Source of the DNA: Phoronis australis
Taxonomy: Eukaryota; Phoronida; Phoronidae
Direction: 5' to 3'
DNA: 62,000 bases
NCBI GenBank assembly: GCA_002633005.1
Contig: NMRA01000249.1
Span: 1,850-63,849 of the forward strand
In this document: positions 34,621 to 46,238 of the stretch, one piece after another
How positions within the stretch are numbered: the first letter of the stretch is position 1
Layout of the letters: every line of letters begins with the position of its first letter
Position numbers and translations under genes: made by a program
Notes under the pieces: generated by a model
The model's database searches: none
Told to the model about the DNA's origin: nothing
Seen by the model: only the letters and a program-made list of their open reading frames with translations

Positions 34621-36280
34621 GTCTAAGTACAATTTGCTGGTAATCAAACTTGTCCTTTATTTTTTATAACTGTGTTTTTTAGCTAGCTACGCAAGTCGAA
34701 GTGCAGCTTTAAATCTTCGACTAATTGTAGGCCTACACTTAATTGAAAATTTATAAACATGTTGTCTACTCTTATTTGTCACAGAGTACTCCTAAGTTGT
34801 GCTGGAACTGAAATCGCAGTTTTTTCAAGATTTAATGTATGCGTGAGCTTATAAGTTTAGAGCCACTTGAACAATCTTGACCTGCTGTATTTCACCCAAA
34901 AGTAGCTCGCTTAAAATCCAAAACAGCTGGATAATATTCTTTCCCACTTACGATTCTATTCCCGTTACCTACAAGAACATCTACCCCATCAGTGACTCAA
35001 TCGCTTCAGATTTGATTTGGTTAGCCACAACCATAAAATTGCGGGTTCGCATGTATGCATTGCCTTTGAGTTGATTTGACGTCTTATTCGACAAAAGATT
35101 GAATGAGTGATGCAATGTTTATAAACCCTAAACTGCTTCTATTATGACGCCAACATTGATATCTAAACAAGGGCGCTTTGTAGCTTTTTTAAAGTAAAGC
35201 AATGGTATCATTTATCTTAATTCAAACACATGAACAAAACAGAACTTAGAGAAGCCTGTTTTTTTGATACACAACGAATTTTGTCTTAATTTATTATTTA
35301 TTATTATTTTATTACCATACGCTAATATGGGCCCTTGTTCGTGATAATAGTCTAAATAATTAAAAAAATATGTTTTTATTGGAAGGCGGCCATGGTTTGA
35401 TCTCGGTGGTGGCGCTTTTAATGATCAAGATAAGCACCAGAAGAGGTTGGTAATTCATTTTGGTAGTTTTCCTTTTCAATGGTTGTCTTAGAAACAAGAT
35501 CACATGACGGTTCTCAAAATCGTAAAAATGGGGAGTCGTTTTTTATAAATAAGATCATCGAAAACTTTACATCGAATACAATTACTGTGCAACGTTTGTA
35601 TTTGAAAAGATAAACAAAGTGTCTTCATTGAAAAATGAAGACACTTTGTTTAAGCATTAGGGATTCGGGTTCTTTTTTTCACACGTGGTTTGGAAACCAT
35701 TTTACTTTAGACACTGGCGAACACAATTACTTGCTCAGGCTGAGGGCACGGGCTTGTCTCAGTCACCAGGTGGCGAGACCGTCTCGTCTACCAATCTATT
35801 ACCGAACAACATGTCTTAGAAATCGTGAGTCCGCTCCAAAATAGTTCAGCAAACGAACAAGTCAGGAGAAAGGGGGTAGTCAAAAGCAGAACTTATTGTT
35901 GAGAATTACTTTTGATGCTTGATATTACCAGATAATGTCATGCTTTTTTCGGGTTACCTTGAGGAGACAATCTGACCTGCTCTGAGTAACTGGCTCGATG
36001 CGATGTGTCTGCAGTAAACTCCACAAGGTATCGCGCCAATCCACCTACGGCAGACATGCGCATTGGAAGAAATAAATAAAGTGCAATTTGCGGTAGGAGT
36101 TGAAGACGAAGTACCTTAGTTCCTGTGTAGCATATTTCTTACGATTTTTTCACAACATGTAATGGCAATGGTTTCTATAATATGATTCGTGGTTATGGTA
36201 CATGATGTTCACTCAGCTACTTGATGTGATTTCGTCTCCAATTGTGGTAAGTATTTGTTGTAATTGTAACTTTTTCCACC
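34621..36280. other. Intergenic stretch without a recognised gene
   Basis: Short unrelated open frames only. A small inverted repeat of 'cattgaaaaatgaagacactttgttta' type occurs at 35618-35652. No other structure is seen. Confidence 0.45.
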
Positions 36281-36284
36281 TGTG

Positions 36285-36575
36285 CCGTAGGCGCAGCAAC
36301 TGCCACCAACACGTCCACAGGCTCAGCTCAGCCAGTGACCACCGTCTTTAGCTGACCAGTAGAGACGGTGAAGCTAGAACTTCATATGCCTGAAGCTTTT
36401 CGGCGAATTATGTCTCACACTGATTAAGAGATCAAACTTACTTTGTTTTTATTACCTTTTGTGCACAGAGAGAACCTTATTTGGCCATTGATCTTTTTAA
36501 TTCCTTCCAACTCGAACAAATTCTCGAACTTTTCTTTGAGCAGTCCTTCGTTCAGCTCCCAAAATCGAAAACTCT
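36285..36575 (+). repeat. Dispersed foldback-family repeat, copy A
   Basis: It contains in order 'gagacggtgaagct', 'cttcatatg(c)', 'cttttcg', 'cctcacattgat'-like, 'aattccttccaactcgaacaaat' and 'gtccttcgttcagct'. The same order is found in copy B (37180-37470) and, inverted, in copy C (37700-37945). A partial copy lies at 27420-27600. Confidence 0.65.
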
Positions 36576-37179
36576 ATGTTACATTAGAGACAATGTTGAT
36601 TACTGACATTGAACTCATCTAGACATTTGCGTGAGTTTAGATTAAGTGTTGTGGAGAACACTGATGTAGCTAGCCCTGCCTTGTCAACACATGGCCCTTC
36701 ATTGGCTGGCTGCGGCATACACGATGGTATCATCGCCCTGCCTTGTACATGTATTCCATATACCATGGACAGGGTAGACAATTACATCACCTATGGACGG
36801 CATGTGCGATGGGATGTGTATGGAACCAGAAGAGATTGCATAAGATTTAAGTGTTTAAGTGGCAATATCTTTAAAATGTATTTGTAAGAATGTGAAAACC
36901 TCCTATTCGGTGACCGGGTTTGGGCTGCTGCCCATTTAAAATGCATGGAATGAAATTAAAATAGAGGGTTATCCCTCTCGCCATGGTGATTCTAAAAATG
37001 TATTACTTGTACCGAGGCACTGGTCGGATATAGCAGTCTTTGATTTTTAGAACCAAGTTCATCAACTGAATATCATGCCTGTTGTTCAGTGTGTGCCTCA
37101 GGGACCACTTTATCCCGCCGGTGCCTTTTACCAATTGGTATCTTCATATTCATAAATTTAGAGACTTAGGCTATATGTA

Positions 37180-37945
37180 GTGTTGTAGCCGTCTCCAGCT
37201 AGCCGAGGGGTAGACAGTGCCACTGTCTCGACTGGCCACTCACTTGAGACGGTGATGCTCTTATAGGTGCTTCATATGGCAGAAACTTTTCGATTGATTG
37301 TGCCTCACATTGATCAGCCACATTGGTTTAAGTAACTTTTGCGCATAGGGGATACCTTTGGAGGCTGTCAATGTCTTCCTTCCAACTCAAACAAATACTC
37401 CTGTAATCAAAGTTTTTTTTCGAGTAGTCGTTCGTTCAGTTGCCCAAATGAGCAACTGCCCATTTTCAAGTAAAAGTCGAATAAACAGGTCCATCTTCAA
37501 AGTGGCAACCAGTTTCACTGAATACCGGACATTGCCCTTAATCTGAAAACTATTTATCAGCAGCCATGTTCAAGAGGGACCCATTTACTCCACTTTTGCC
37601 CAATTTTACACTGTAGAAGCCAGGAGCGTGTGCCAGGAGTACCCGCAGTGTAAAAGTAAAAGGGGGTACAGTGTAAAATTGACCATTTAGTGATTTGGGC
37701 AAGGAAGGACTTCTCGAAAAAATTGATTACGGAGGTATTTGTTCGAGTTGGAAGGAATTACTGAAGGCCTACTAAGGGGTCACTGTATGCGCAAAAGGTA
37801 CTTATTGTAACATGACTTTGATGTTTTAATCAGTGTGAGGTATAATTTCCCTACAAGCTTCCGGCATATGAAGCGCCTATAGGAGCATCACCGTCTCTAC
37901 TAGGGCCAGTCGAGACGGTGGCCCTGTCTTGCCTAACAGAAAAGC
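37180..37945. repeat. Large inverted repeat (copies B and C of the same family)
   Basis: Copy B (37180-37470, plus sense) and copy C (37700-37945, minus sense) face each other around a centre near 37630. The centre is itself inverted: 'cccaattttacactgta' at 37599-37615 pairs with 'tacagtgtaaaattgacc' at 37668-37685. The outer ends share GAGACGGTGATGCTC... and its complement '...gagcatcaccgtctc'. The whole could form a hairpin of about 760 bp. Confidence 0.7.
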
Positions 37946-40395
37946 GGCAACTGCCATAGTCACAATCCAGTACTTACTCTGTACTCACGTGTGATGGCTC
38001 GTCTTGCTGTTTTTGCAGTCTACAAACAAGTAGGGATTGGAATGTGCTTCTTCCCTTGTTTCACAACATGGATTATAACAAAATCATCATCATCTACTGT
38101 TTTGTTTATGTTTTCTTCGGAAGACTTAATCATTAATTAAAGAAATCCGTCGTTAAAAAATCCATTTCTTAGAACATGACGCTTTCATCTGTTTTTGGTT
38201 TCGCCTGACGACCACTCATGTTTCTCAAGGCATACATGTAAGCAAAAACTACTTCATTGGGTTAACTTTGGACATCCTTCGTCAAACCACGATAAAATTG
38301 CGATAAAATTGCGTGGGAACTAAGACATTTGTCTGAAAACTGTTAACATTTCGACACATACTGTCAATTTGTTTCACCAAGGGACCTTTTCTGTGTTCAG
38401 TAGCACCTGGTACTGTTTGTTGGTTCATTTATTTAGGCCTTGCAACAACACAGGTAAGGTTTTCTTTTGCATAGAGTTGTGCCTCACACTCCAATGGTTG
38501 TCTACCTTGTGAAACCCGTCTGTAGTTTATTTACAGATGGGTTACTTGCCTACTTAGTCCCCATTGCATCTGGTTGATCGTCCTCCAACCCTGTAGCATA
38601 CTCGGTGAAGTATTGCCTCACGGGAGCTTATCTTGACCTTTTTGGAATATACGTAATATTTCCCTCAGGTAGAATTTAATGAGGAGATTTTCACTGTAAA
38701 AGTCTGATGTAGCGGTTCTAGATTATGAGAAATTAAAGAACCAGGCTATAATAATCATCCACTTGCTTAACACAATAGATATCGCCAAAATTGACATTTT
38801 AAAAGCTAATTACAGTGAAGTGTACACACAATAACACTAGCCAATGCACAGCATTGGCCTCTAATCACTGGCATGGGTTCCTGAAGGTCTAAATGATTTT
38901 GGATACTACCGTAATTGACAGGACAGATTCATACCAAGTTACACTACTAGTACTACCTATTGCAAACTTGTGTTAAATTAGTGACTTGGTTATTCTGGGG
39001 AACACTAAAAACTGATCATTGTCTCTGTAGTCAGGTGATAACCTGTCCATAGGTGAATATGGAAAACTGGAAATACCAATTGATAATCGTCATACCTGGA
39101 ACAAGGTCTGACTTACTGTCAATATTAAGCGTCAATAATTTTTCATGCTGGTTCTAGATCTTCAACATTTCCTACCACAACAGTTACTTGGCCACATAAA
39201 GAGTACCTACTCTGTACACCAACTGTGGTAATGTTATGACTATGAGCATGTCTTCATATAGTGTGTCCACTGTTAAATAACTTGCAGAATGACAAATCAG
39301 TGTTCGGTAATTAATCGCTGGTGCATTTGTATACTTGTAGTAAACCATATTCACAAAATAACCATATTGATGGTTGGTTAAAAGTGGCGTGCTGTTAATT
39401 TCATCACTCAAGAAAAGTTATCCAGCAGTACAAAATATGTCCCTGCACTGTGCACTAGCCAGGGACACTGGGGAGTATTGCCTATAGTGTTGGTAGTAAC
39501 CGGAACTTGTCACGTTCTTTGTATCTTCTGTTTAGCTATTCGTATTGTTTTTTCAGCCACAATGGATGCCCTCATGTTTAGTTATGTGGCAAAAGCTTTT
39601 AAGTTAATAATCCCAGTCTTACATAACCATTAATGTCCCATCCCTGTTCATATGTCTTGTAGAAAGTAACTCATTTGGAGGCTGTCCACCTGGGCTGTAA
39701 TCAACTAGTATGGTATCTTTCTCAGAGTGTCACCAATGATTTTGATTCAGGCATTGTTTGTTAATTGTTAATTTAATTTCTAACGTTCATCAAACATTTG
39801 ACATTTGCATTGAGTTGTTAGGTCGTGTTTAAAATTCACTTGATTTTGTTCTTTGATAATTTTGAGTAAATAAGGGTGACAGAGAGATGTGAAGAAGTGC
39901 TGTATTGTTGTCTAGCTTTGAATTGTATCATGCCTGATAAACGGTCTTTGTTTAGAGCAGCATGAGTGTTGTTGATACTTAAATTGATCTTGTATTGATT
40001 TGTCATTGTTCAACCTTGTATGGTGCCTGAAGTACTAGGAATTATGGGATGTAAAGAAGTAACAAAGGGATTGAATGCTGGAGCTCTTTTCCACTGTTTA
40101 AGGTTGAAGACTGTAAAGATGGCCTCCAGTGACCAAAACACCCTCTTGACACCGGAAATATTTTTTAATAAAATATTGTTTTTGTTACTTGCATACCACA
40201 GAAAGTAAATAAATGCGACGTAAATTACACCGCCCATAATTCGTAGCCCCTTCGAGCACCTCGGAGAAATTCTCAACCAATCAGTGTAAAGAGGGTTCAT
40301 ATAACTTCATAGTGCCCACGAAATTTCTCCTAAGCCTCACTGTGTAACAGCTGAGTGTCGTTTCTTTGAGGTAGGCTAGTTATCGGTCTCTTGGC
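37946..40395. other. Intergenic stretch without a recognised gene
   Basis: No domain-bearing frames are seen. At 40030-40250 'aggaattatgggatg' and the complement of 'cgcccataattcgtag' face each other, which may mark the ends of a small decayed element. Confidence 0.4.
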
Positions 40396-40399
40396 AAAA

Positions 40400-40678
40400 A
40401 TGCCACGTTGCGTACGGATGCAGCAATGAAGCGGCCTTGTCATACATTTGTGCAACTTCCTGCCGATCCAGTCACATGCTGTGCGTGGATTAGATTCATA
40501 TCCACGATTCTATGACAAGGACCGGTGACAAAATTTCCGATCAACAAGATCTGTTCTAGACCAGGTGCAAAGCTGTATACAAAATCTACAATTTTGTGCC
40601 CATGTGATTGAAAATGACCAAATGAAATCTGAGGCAAGAGTATTGTCATTAAAAGCTACACCGCTCTTCTTTGAGTAA
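40400..40678 (+). pseudogene. Degenerate THAP-type zinc-finger remnant, frameshifted
   Basis: Three frames must be combined. An ATG gives MPRC, a second frame gives YGCSNEAA, and a third gives TFVQLPADPVTCCAWIRFI. A later frame gives FCAHVIENDQMKSEARVLS and then LKATPLFFE before a stop. The order C, GCSN, F-x-P-x-DP, W, C-x-x-H-like and a final TP-[LIV]-F box is that of the THAP C2CH DNA-binding domain, found in P-element-type transposases and host THAP proteins. It cannot be functional as it stands. A transposon or retrocopy origin is possible. Confidence 0.6.
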
Positions 40679-41149
40679 ACCAAATTATTTACCTGTGTTG
40701 GAAAAATTGACGTCCTACCGCTCATCTACTGCTAAAATTGAAGTGCGCTCTCATGAGTCAGCTTTCAGCTATTGCATCACCCGACCTGATCAGTTTTCCC
40801 CCATTTATACTTACATCAAATGTTCTTCACTACCACTTTCTTTGTTACCAAACTTATCAAACTCAAAAAGCGGAGAATTATGCTAGAAAATGACGTTTGT
40901 TAGATCATACTTAAACGGCTGGCAATGGTCAAGGTGAGTGTCGGAATTGTCTCCCAGATTTTCCATTCGCGCCCATCTGCCGTTGGCTCTACAGTATATG
41001 TTTCCTGACGAAATGACTAGCAGAACTCATACCCGACCTGTAGACCTATGAAATTTCATGGTCTAACGGAGCTCAACACACATTTGCTACCTAGCTGTAG
41101 TTTATCAAAAGTCTTCAAACAGCTAGCTCTGCAGTGCGCACTTCGACGT

Positions 41150-41268
41150 TTCGTGTTTCTGTTCCGGCGCGGCGTATCGGGAATCTGGCCCAAAAATCAA
41201 ATCGGAATATTCTGATTTGGGCGGTTCCCGTAATGGAATTCTGATACGGCCGGCGCATATCGGAATAT
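41150..41268. repeat. Imperfect palindrome
   Basis: GCCCAAAAATCAAATC at 41188-41203 faces GATTTGGGC at 41214-41222. Outer GGCGCGGCGTATCGGGAAT and the complement of 'attctgatacggccggcgc' face each other more loosely. It may be a small foldback element. Confidence 0.4.
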
Positions 41269-41370
41269 AGTTTTTGATTGAATTTGAAACGTAAAACTGA
41301 ATACAATTACAAATCCTTATAATCCGCTATGTTTTCATTCAATTGAGACTTTATTTCATAGTTTTAATAT

Positions 41371-41531
41371 ACCGTAATCGTTCGGGTTAACGCCCTGGGC
41401 GGTTAAATTGGCGATTCCAAAAAATCGGGGGAGGGCGGTTAACCGAGCAGTGGGCAGTTAAATCGAAAATCCACTTAAAGTCGGGGATGGGCGGTTAACT
41501 GAGCATGGGCGTTAACCCGAACGATTACGGT
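41371..41531. mobile_element. MITE with long terminal inverted repeats (ACCGTAATCGTTCGGG...)
   Basis: The left end ACCGTAATCGTTCGGGTTAA, continuing to CGCCC, is repeated perfectly in reverse complement at the right end (about 27 bp with flanking AT bases). Inside, 'gggcggttaa' and close variants occur several times. The flanks are ATAT and TATTA, so a 2-bp AT/TA target duplication is possible but cannot be separated from the palindromic end. Confidence 0.8.
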
Positions 41532-44500
41532 ATTACTGATACAACGTTGTGTTGCTATTAAATTTTATATCTTTGTGCAAGTGAGGTTGACTGAGTCTAT
41601 ATTCAAAATGGCGGCGACTACGGGTTGCAGGATTTCAATGCAAATTATTTTGAAAATTAAATTCCAATATATAATTTTCGATGAATTTGAATATAATTGC
41701 TTGTGAAATTGCCTGATAACAATTCGAGCAAATTGTTATGTTTTTTCCGACTGTTTAGGCAACCCCAGTCATCCTCCCGAAGATTCCCATATGGGCCGGT
41801 ATTAGAATGTGTGCTAAATAATTGAATAAAAAGTTCTAAAGGTAATAATTTTGATATATTAAATGACCTGAAATGAACAATTAATGTGTTTCCTTGATTT
41901 TCCACGTATTTTGCACTGAATTAAACGGCCAGTCATTGCTGATTTTAATACAACACGCTGAAAGCCAAATTCGTTGCAACGATGGTGTCATAGACTTCGA
42001 TTAGCACAAGCGCCATCTCAAGTTTTTTTGGTCCTAAATGGGGTTCGTGATGGGGCAACTGTATTGTAAAAGCCCTACTTAATTAACGACTGGGGTATGC
42101 TATGACACCGTATGTTGGTGTTTTTCATCAATAAATGTATTTTAGATGTAAAAATGGTCATTTTGGCACCATGGTAGGCCTTTAAATTTGTCTTCCATTG
42201 CTCATGGAAGCTGGTGAACCTTTTTCAGAATTGGGTCTTTACCCAGAAATTTGATTGGCCGCAACTTACTTGAAGTGTTAGGTTCTCTTATAGAAGGAAG
42301 ATTGGAGTGGGACAAAATTAATTACGGTTATTTGGAGCACTTTGGCAACCCCTAGGTTGTATTTTGTGAAAGTCATGCATAGGAGCATGGAGAAGCTTTG
42401 TTTCTCAGTTAATTTTGCACAACCATCAACAACTAGGTCTGTTTAGTTTATGTGGCACACCAACGAAAATAAATTTAATTTATTTTGTGGGAACTAAGTG
42501 GAGAATTATTGTAATTAAAAGTCTGAAAATAGCCTGATAATAGTCGCGGTCCTTTAATAGTATCACTTCTACATGAATCAGACAGTTGTCAACAGTGCGA
42601 CTTGTTCCTTTTTAGTTGCATTTACACACCATTAGTTCGCAAATTGGATCAGCACGAGTCACGAAGACTGAAGACTGTCTGCGCATGCTCGAATAAACAA
42701 TCAATATTTACGCTATTGCGCAAGGGCATTGAAAGATGATCCCTTTCCGCCCTGCCCAGTTGTGTTTGGACGTGTAGTTGGATTTGGAGCAACTGATGGA
42801 GTGCAACTCGCGCTACCTCTCAAACTGCTGCCTAAAAATGGCTGCCGCGGTGTCACTTGCTCCATGTCAGCCATGTTTAGAGACACACTTGCACCCGATC
42901 AGCTGTTCTGCGTTAGTTGTTCCGACTGTTAGCTGTTCCATGGTAGTTGTTGTGTGTCAGTTGTCCCTCATGTAAATGCAGCTTGTGTGCTTTTGCAATT
43001 TCTTGGCATTTCACCTATTCAAGCCAATTTGTTGGATGTATGGAGAGCAAAATGTCATAGGAGGGGCTGATGATGTGTTGTTTGAAATGCATTGTGGAGC
43101 ATTTGTCAACTCTTAGTGTCTGTAGACATGGGCACATAACTTGGTGACGTGTAAACAAAATGATGGGAAACAACACTTGTCATTTGAGCACAGCAGAATT
43201 GAAAGCACTGGTCCGCAATGTTCACCAAACTTGTAGACCTTTGAGTACAAGGTTCTAAGCAACTATCATCAATAAAACATTGAAAATGAGCCACAAAATG
43301 CACCTGATTATTGTATTGATTAGCAAATATTTTTCTGAAGTAAATTTCACGTCCTAAAATGCAAATTCTAAACCAAGTCCATGTCAACATGTCATTTGTT
43401 ATGCCACTGAGTGTTTACAAACCTTCCAAGAATGCTCTTGAAAGACAACAGCATGACAGATCAAATCTCTCAATTTTTTATACATGAGAACAAAATGAGA
43501 AAAAACTCAATTGATATATAGCATTCATTCACTTGGATGCTTACGTATTTTGTGGTGAACTACGTGACTGGAACAATTTGTCGTTGTTTGAACTAATGAA
43601 GCAGCTTGTGCAATTGAATTGTTTGTACACCACCTGTTTGGGTTTCAAGAAATCTGTTGTTTACATTTGCTGCTTGGATTCTTATTTCTCTTCTGTCAGA
43701 TGCTGAAATTTTTTAGCCTAACTGGGAAACAAATTTGTAAAAATGTATTGTTGGTAACAGGTTGTTGAAATCAGGAACAGCTGTCACTAACTGTGTGTTA
43801 GACCAGCAGTATTAGTGTATGTAGATATTCCAGTCTTCTATTAGCTGGGCTGGTTAAAATATTGAATTGGTGTGGGGAATTGTATCAGCCACACTAGCAA
43901 GCATGGCCTGCACTATTTGAAATGCCTAAGGCAATGCATAAATTATGTGTCTGGCTCTAACATACATTTCAAGCCGAGACTGTGGGATGACATGGTGTCA
44001 AGTTTCCCTCAATATTACATTGCACTGGTTTACCTCCAGGTAATTCTGATCACTTAGTTGAATTCAAATTGCCGACTAGTGAAATTCCATTTTGTCAAAT
44101 TTCTCTGCAAAAATGAAAATTAAGAAAAATTTAGTCTGTTGCTAACTTAGTTTGTGCAGTGTAGATGTTGTCACTTTTGTTATATCTTCCAGTATTTGTA
44201 TTAAAGTAAACCAGGCTTTGAAAAAGGTAAAATAACCATTATGGGAATTGTTTTTGTGCAAAATGAGTAGAGAATTATTGTATGCAGAAAGCCAACCGAA
44301 AGGGAACTACCGGTGCAATCAGATTTGGGACACAATCAAACACGAATCTTTTGAACCCTACTTTACTACAGTAACTGAGAACCCTCAGGCCAACACAAAA
44401 CATACTAAAGATGCTCCTGTCGGCATTTGGTTGGGTCTGCATTCACTTGATGTCGAACAGGCTGCTCAACACATCATTTGGTGTGCCCTTGTTTGTGTAA

Positions 44501-45640
44501 TTAAAAAAATGATTTTTTTTGTGTTTTTCTAAAGCGTTGTGTTTATTAGGTGTCTATGTAATTAGCTGCAGGTTGCATTTGTGACCTGAAATTCGGGCTG
44601 CGAGCTGAGATTTTGGCCAACTTGCATTAGTTGCAAGTGTGTGACATGGGAATTGTAACTTATCTATGATGATTTTTTTACACTTCTGTCTACAACCAGC
44701 AAAGTAGAGGCAACTATTTAAAATCTTGGGTACGACGAGCCAGCGGCCTTTTCTTTGATGACATATTTTTAGTTCATAATATTCTGCGAGCTGAAATCCG
44801 TGGGTGTGACCTGGATATTAGAGGGCAAGCTGTGATTTGATTACCTTGCAGTAACGTTGTCTTGGGTGCTCAGTACATTTTGAAAATAACAAAATCTGTT
44901 TAAGAATGCCTAAGTTGAGTCCACGCACCTACAGTTGGAACTTAACACAATATAATATCACCATTATGTGCATCCAATCTCTACATAAAGTATTTAGCTC
45001 AGCTTTTTTGCTGAGGTACAAAATGCACTGAATGGTTGACCTGGTTTTCGAAAGGAACGTAAGGTCACTTACTAAACATTTCTGGGCTGACGTCAAGCAA
45101 GTGAAAATCAATTGAGCTTCGTTCATTCAGTTTTTCAATTTTTTCATGTCTGTATTGCAAGTCACTATGGAATAGTACAACTATTGACTTCAGCAACATG
45201 TCATGACAAAATGCCAAACCACCAGTAAATGATACCAATCCAGTCTAGTGGTTAGTTAGCTCAGCAGCAGTACACAACTGCAGACATGTAGCATTGTGTG
45301 CAAGTACTGCAGTGCATTAATTTAGGAGGGTACAGTGTTCTGAGAAGTGGCTATTGACAGGTGTATTGAAAGCATCTTCCCAATTAATGAATCAATGAAT
45401 GGTGGCTGTCCAAAGTATTCAATTTAATTGATAATGTGTAAGTCAATGCCTCAAAAATCTATCCTGCCTTGATTTACTGGATGTCTCGAGGTGAATTGAT
45501 TCATGGTTAATAATGATAGATTTGCATGTTTCAGACAGAGATAATGAATCTGGTGGCTTGGGGACTGTCTGATCTTTTCTGCACTGGGTCACAAAACCTT
45601 GTTGTTGCAACGATAGCATTGTAATTGGTCATATTTCCTC
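41532..45640. other. Upstream region of the Neuralized-Roc gene, no coding exon recognised
   Basis: A TGCGCATGCTC sequence (NRF1-like) near 42680 and a more GC-rich patch at 42740-42920 could mark a promoter or 5' UTR exon. An unassigned open frame at 44265-44500 has balanced composition but no recognisable domain. The gene needs at least one 5' UTR exon in this region, since an acceptor lies just before the first coding exon. Confidence 0.4.
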
Positions 45641-45647
45641 ATTTTCA

Positions 45648-45751
45648 GGTTTTCCCTTTCTTGAACGACCGGTATTTCAAGTGAAAAGGTTCAGCATTGC
45701 AATGCTGCATATAGCCAGGACCACCATGTATTGGGCATCTTGTTTCGAATA
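45648..45751 (+). promoter_or_regulatory. Probable 5' UTR end of the Neuralized-Roc gene, with acceptor and a short uORF
   Basis: The acceptor TTTCCTCATTTTCAG ends at 45648. None of the three frames entered from it stays open into the NHR frame: stops occur at 45662, or in the first bases, or at the end of the uORF. An upstream ATG at 45726 in a perfect ACCACCATG context opens only eight codons and stops at the TAA overlapping the main ATG region (45750-45752). This fits a leader exon with an uORF that could lower translation of the main frame. Confidence 0.45.
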
Positions 45752-46238
45752 ATGAAGAGTAAAAATGGGCGCCTCCTTTTCCATCATGTGCACGGATCTG
45801 GAATCGTTTTGTCCGAGTCGGGTACTGTGGCGACTAGGTCGGACGAACACTTTTGCAATGGGATAGTGTTCAGTTTGCACCCGGTTGCCGTGGACACAAA
45901 GGTGTGCCTTGAACTGGGTCATACAGATCAGTGGAGTGGTGCTATACGAATAGGAGTAACGAGTCATAATCCAGATTTCGTGTCAACAGCGGACCTTCCA
46001 CAGTATGCCTGCCCTGATCTCACGAACTGCAAGGGCTATTGGGCACGTGCAATCAGCGAGAAATATGCGGAGACTGGAACGCGAATCACGTTCTATGTGA
46101 ACTGCTTTGGACAGATGCACTATTTCGTCAACAACGAGCACAAAGGAGTGTTGCTCAACCATTTGCCGACAAACTCTCCGTTGTGGCTGATGTTGGATCT
46201 TTATGGAAACACCAAAGTGGCAAAAATTGTCCAGCCAG
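45752..46238 (+). CDS. Coding exon 1: complete Neuralized homology (NHR) domain
   Basis: 487 bp, starting at ATG (A at -3) and ending CCAG|GTTAGC in phase 1. Landmarks are RLLFHHVHG near the start, CNGIVFS, DQWSGAIRIGVTSHNP, LPQYACPDL, GYWARAI, then FVNNEHKG and PLWLMLDLYGNT. These match the order in NEURL-type proteins, where the domain is about 150-160 residues. The domain is encoded in a single exon. No RING finger follows, unlike NEURL1-type E3 ligases. Confidence 0.92.

Noticed and set aside
42729-42975. Frames containing ATGGCTGCCGCGGTG in a good start context
   Set aside because: The protein is low-complexity, with no domain and no clear donor. It may be 5' UTR or promoter sequence instead.
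43872-44057. MGNCIS-like start resembling the N-myristoylated start of NEURL1 proteins
   Set aside because: The first codon is GTG, not ATG, and the rest of the frame shows no similarity.
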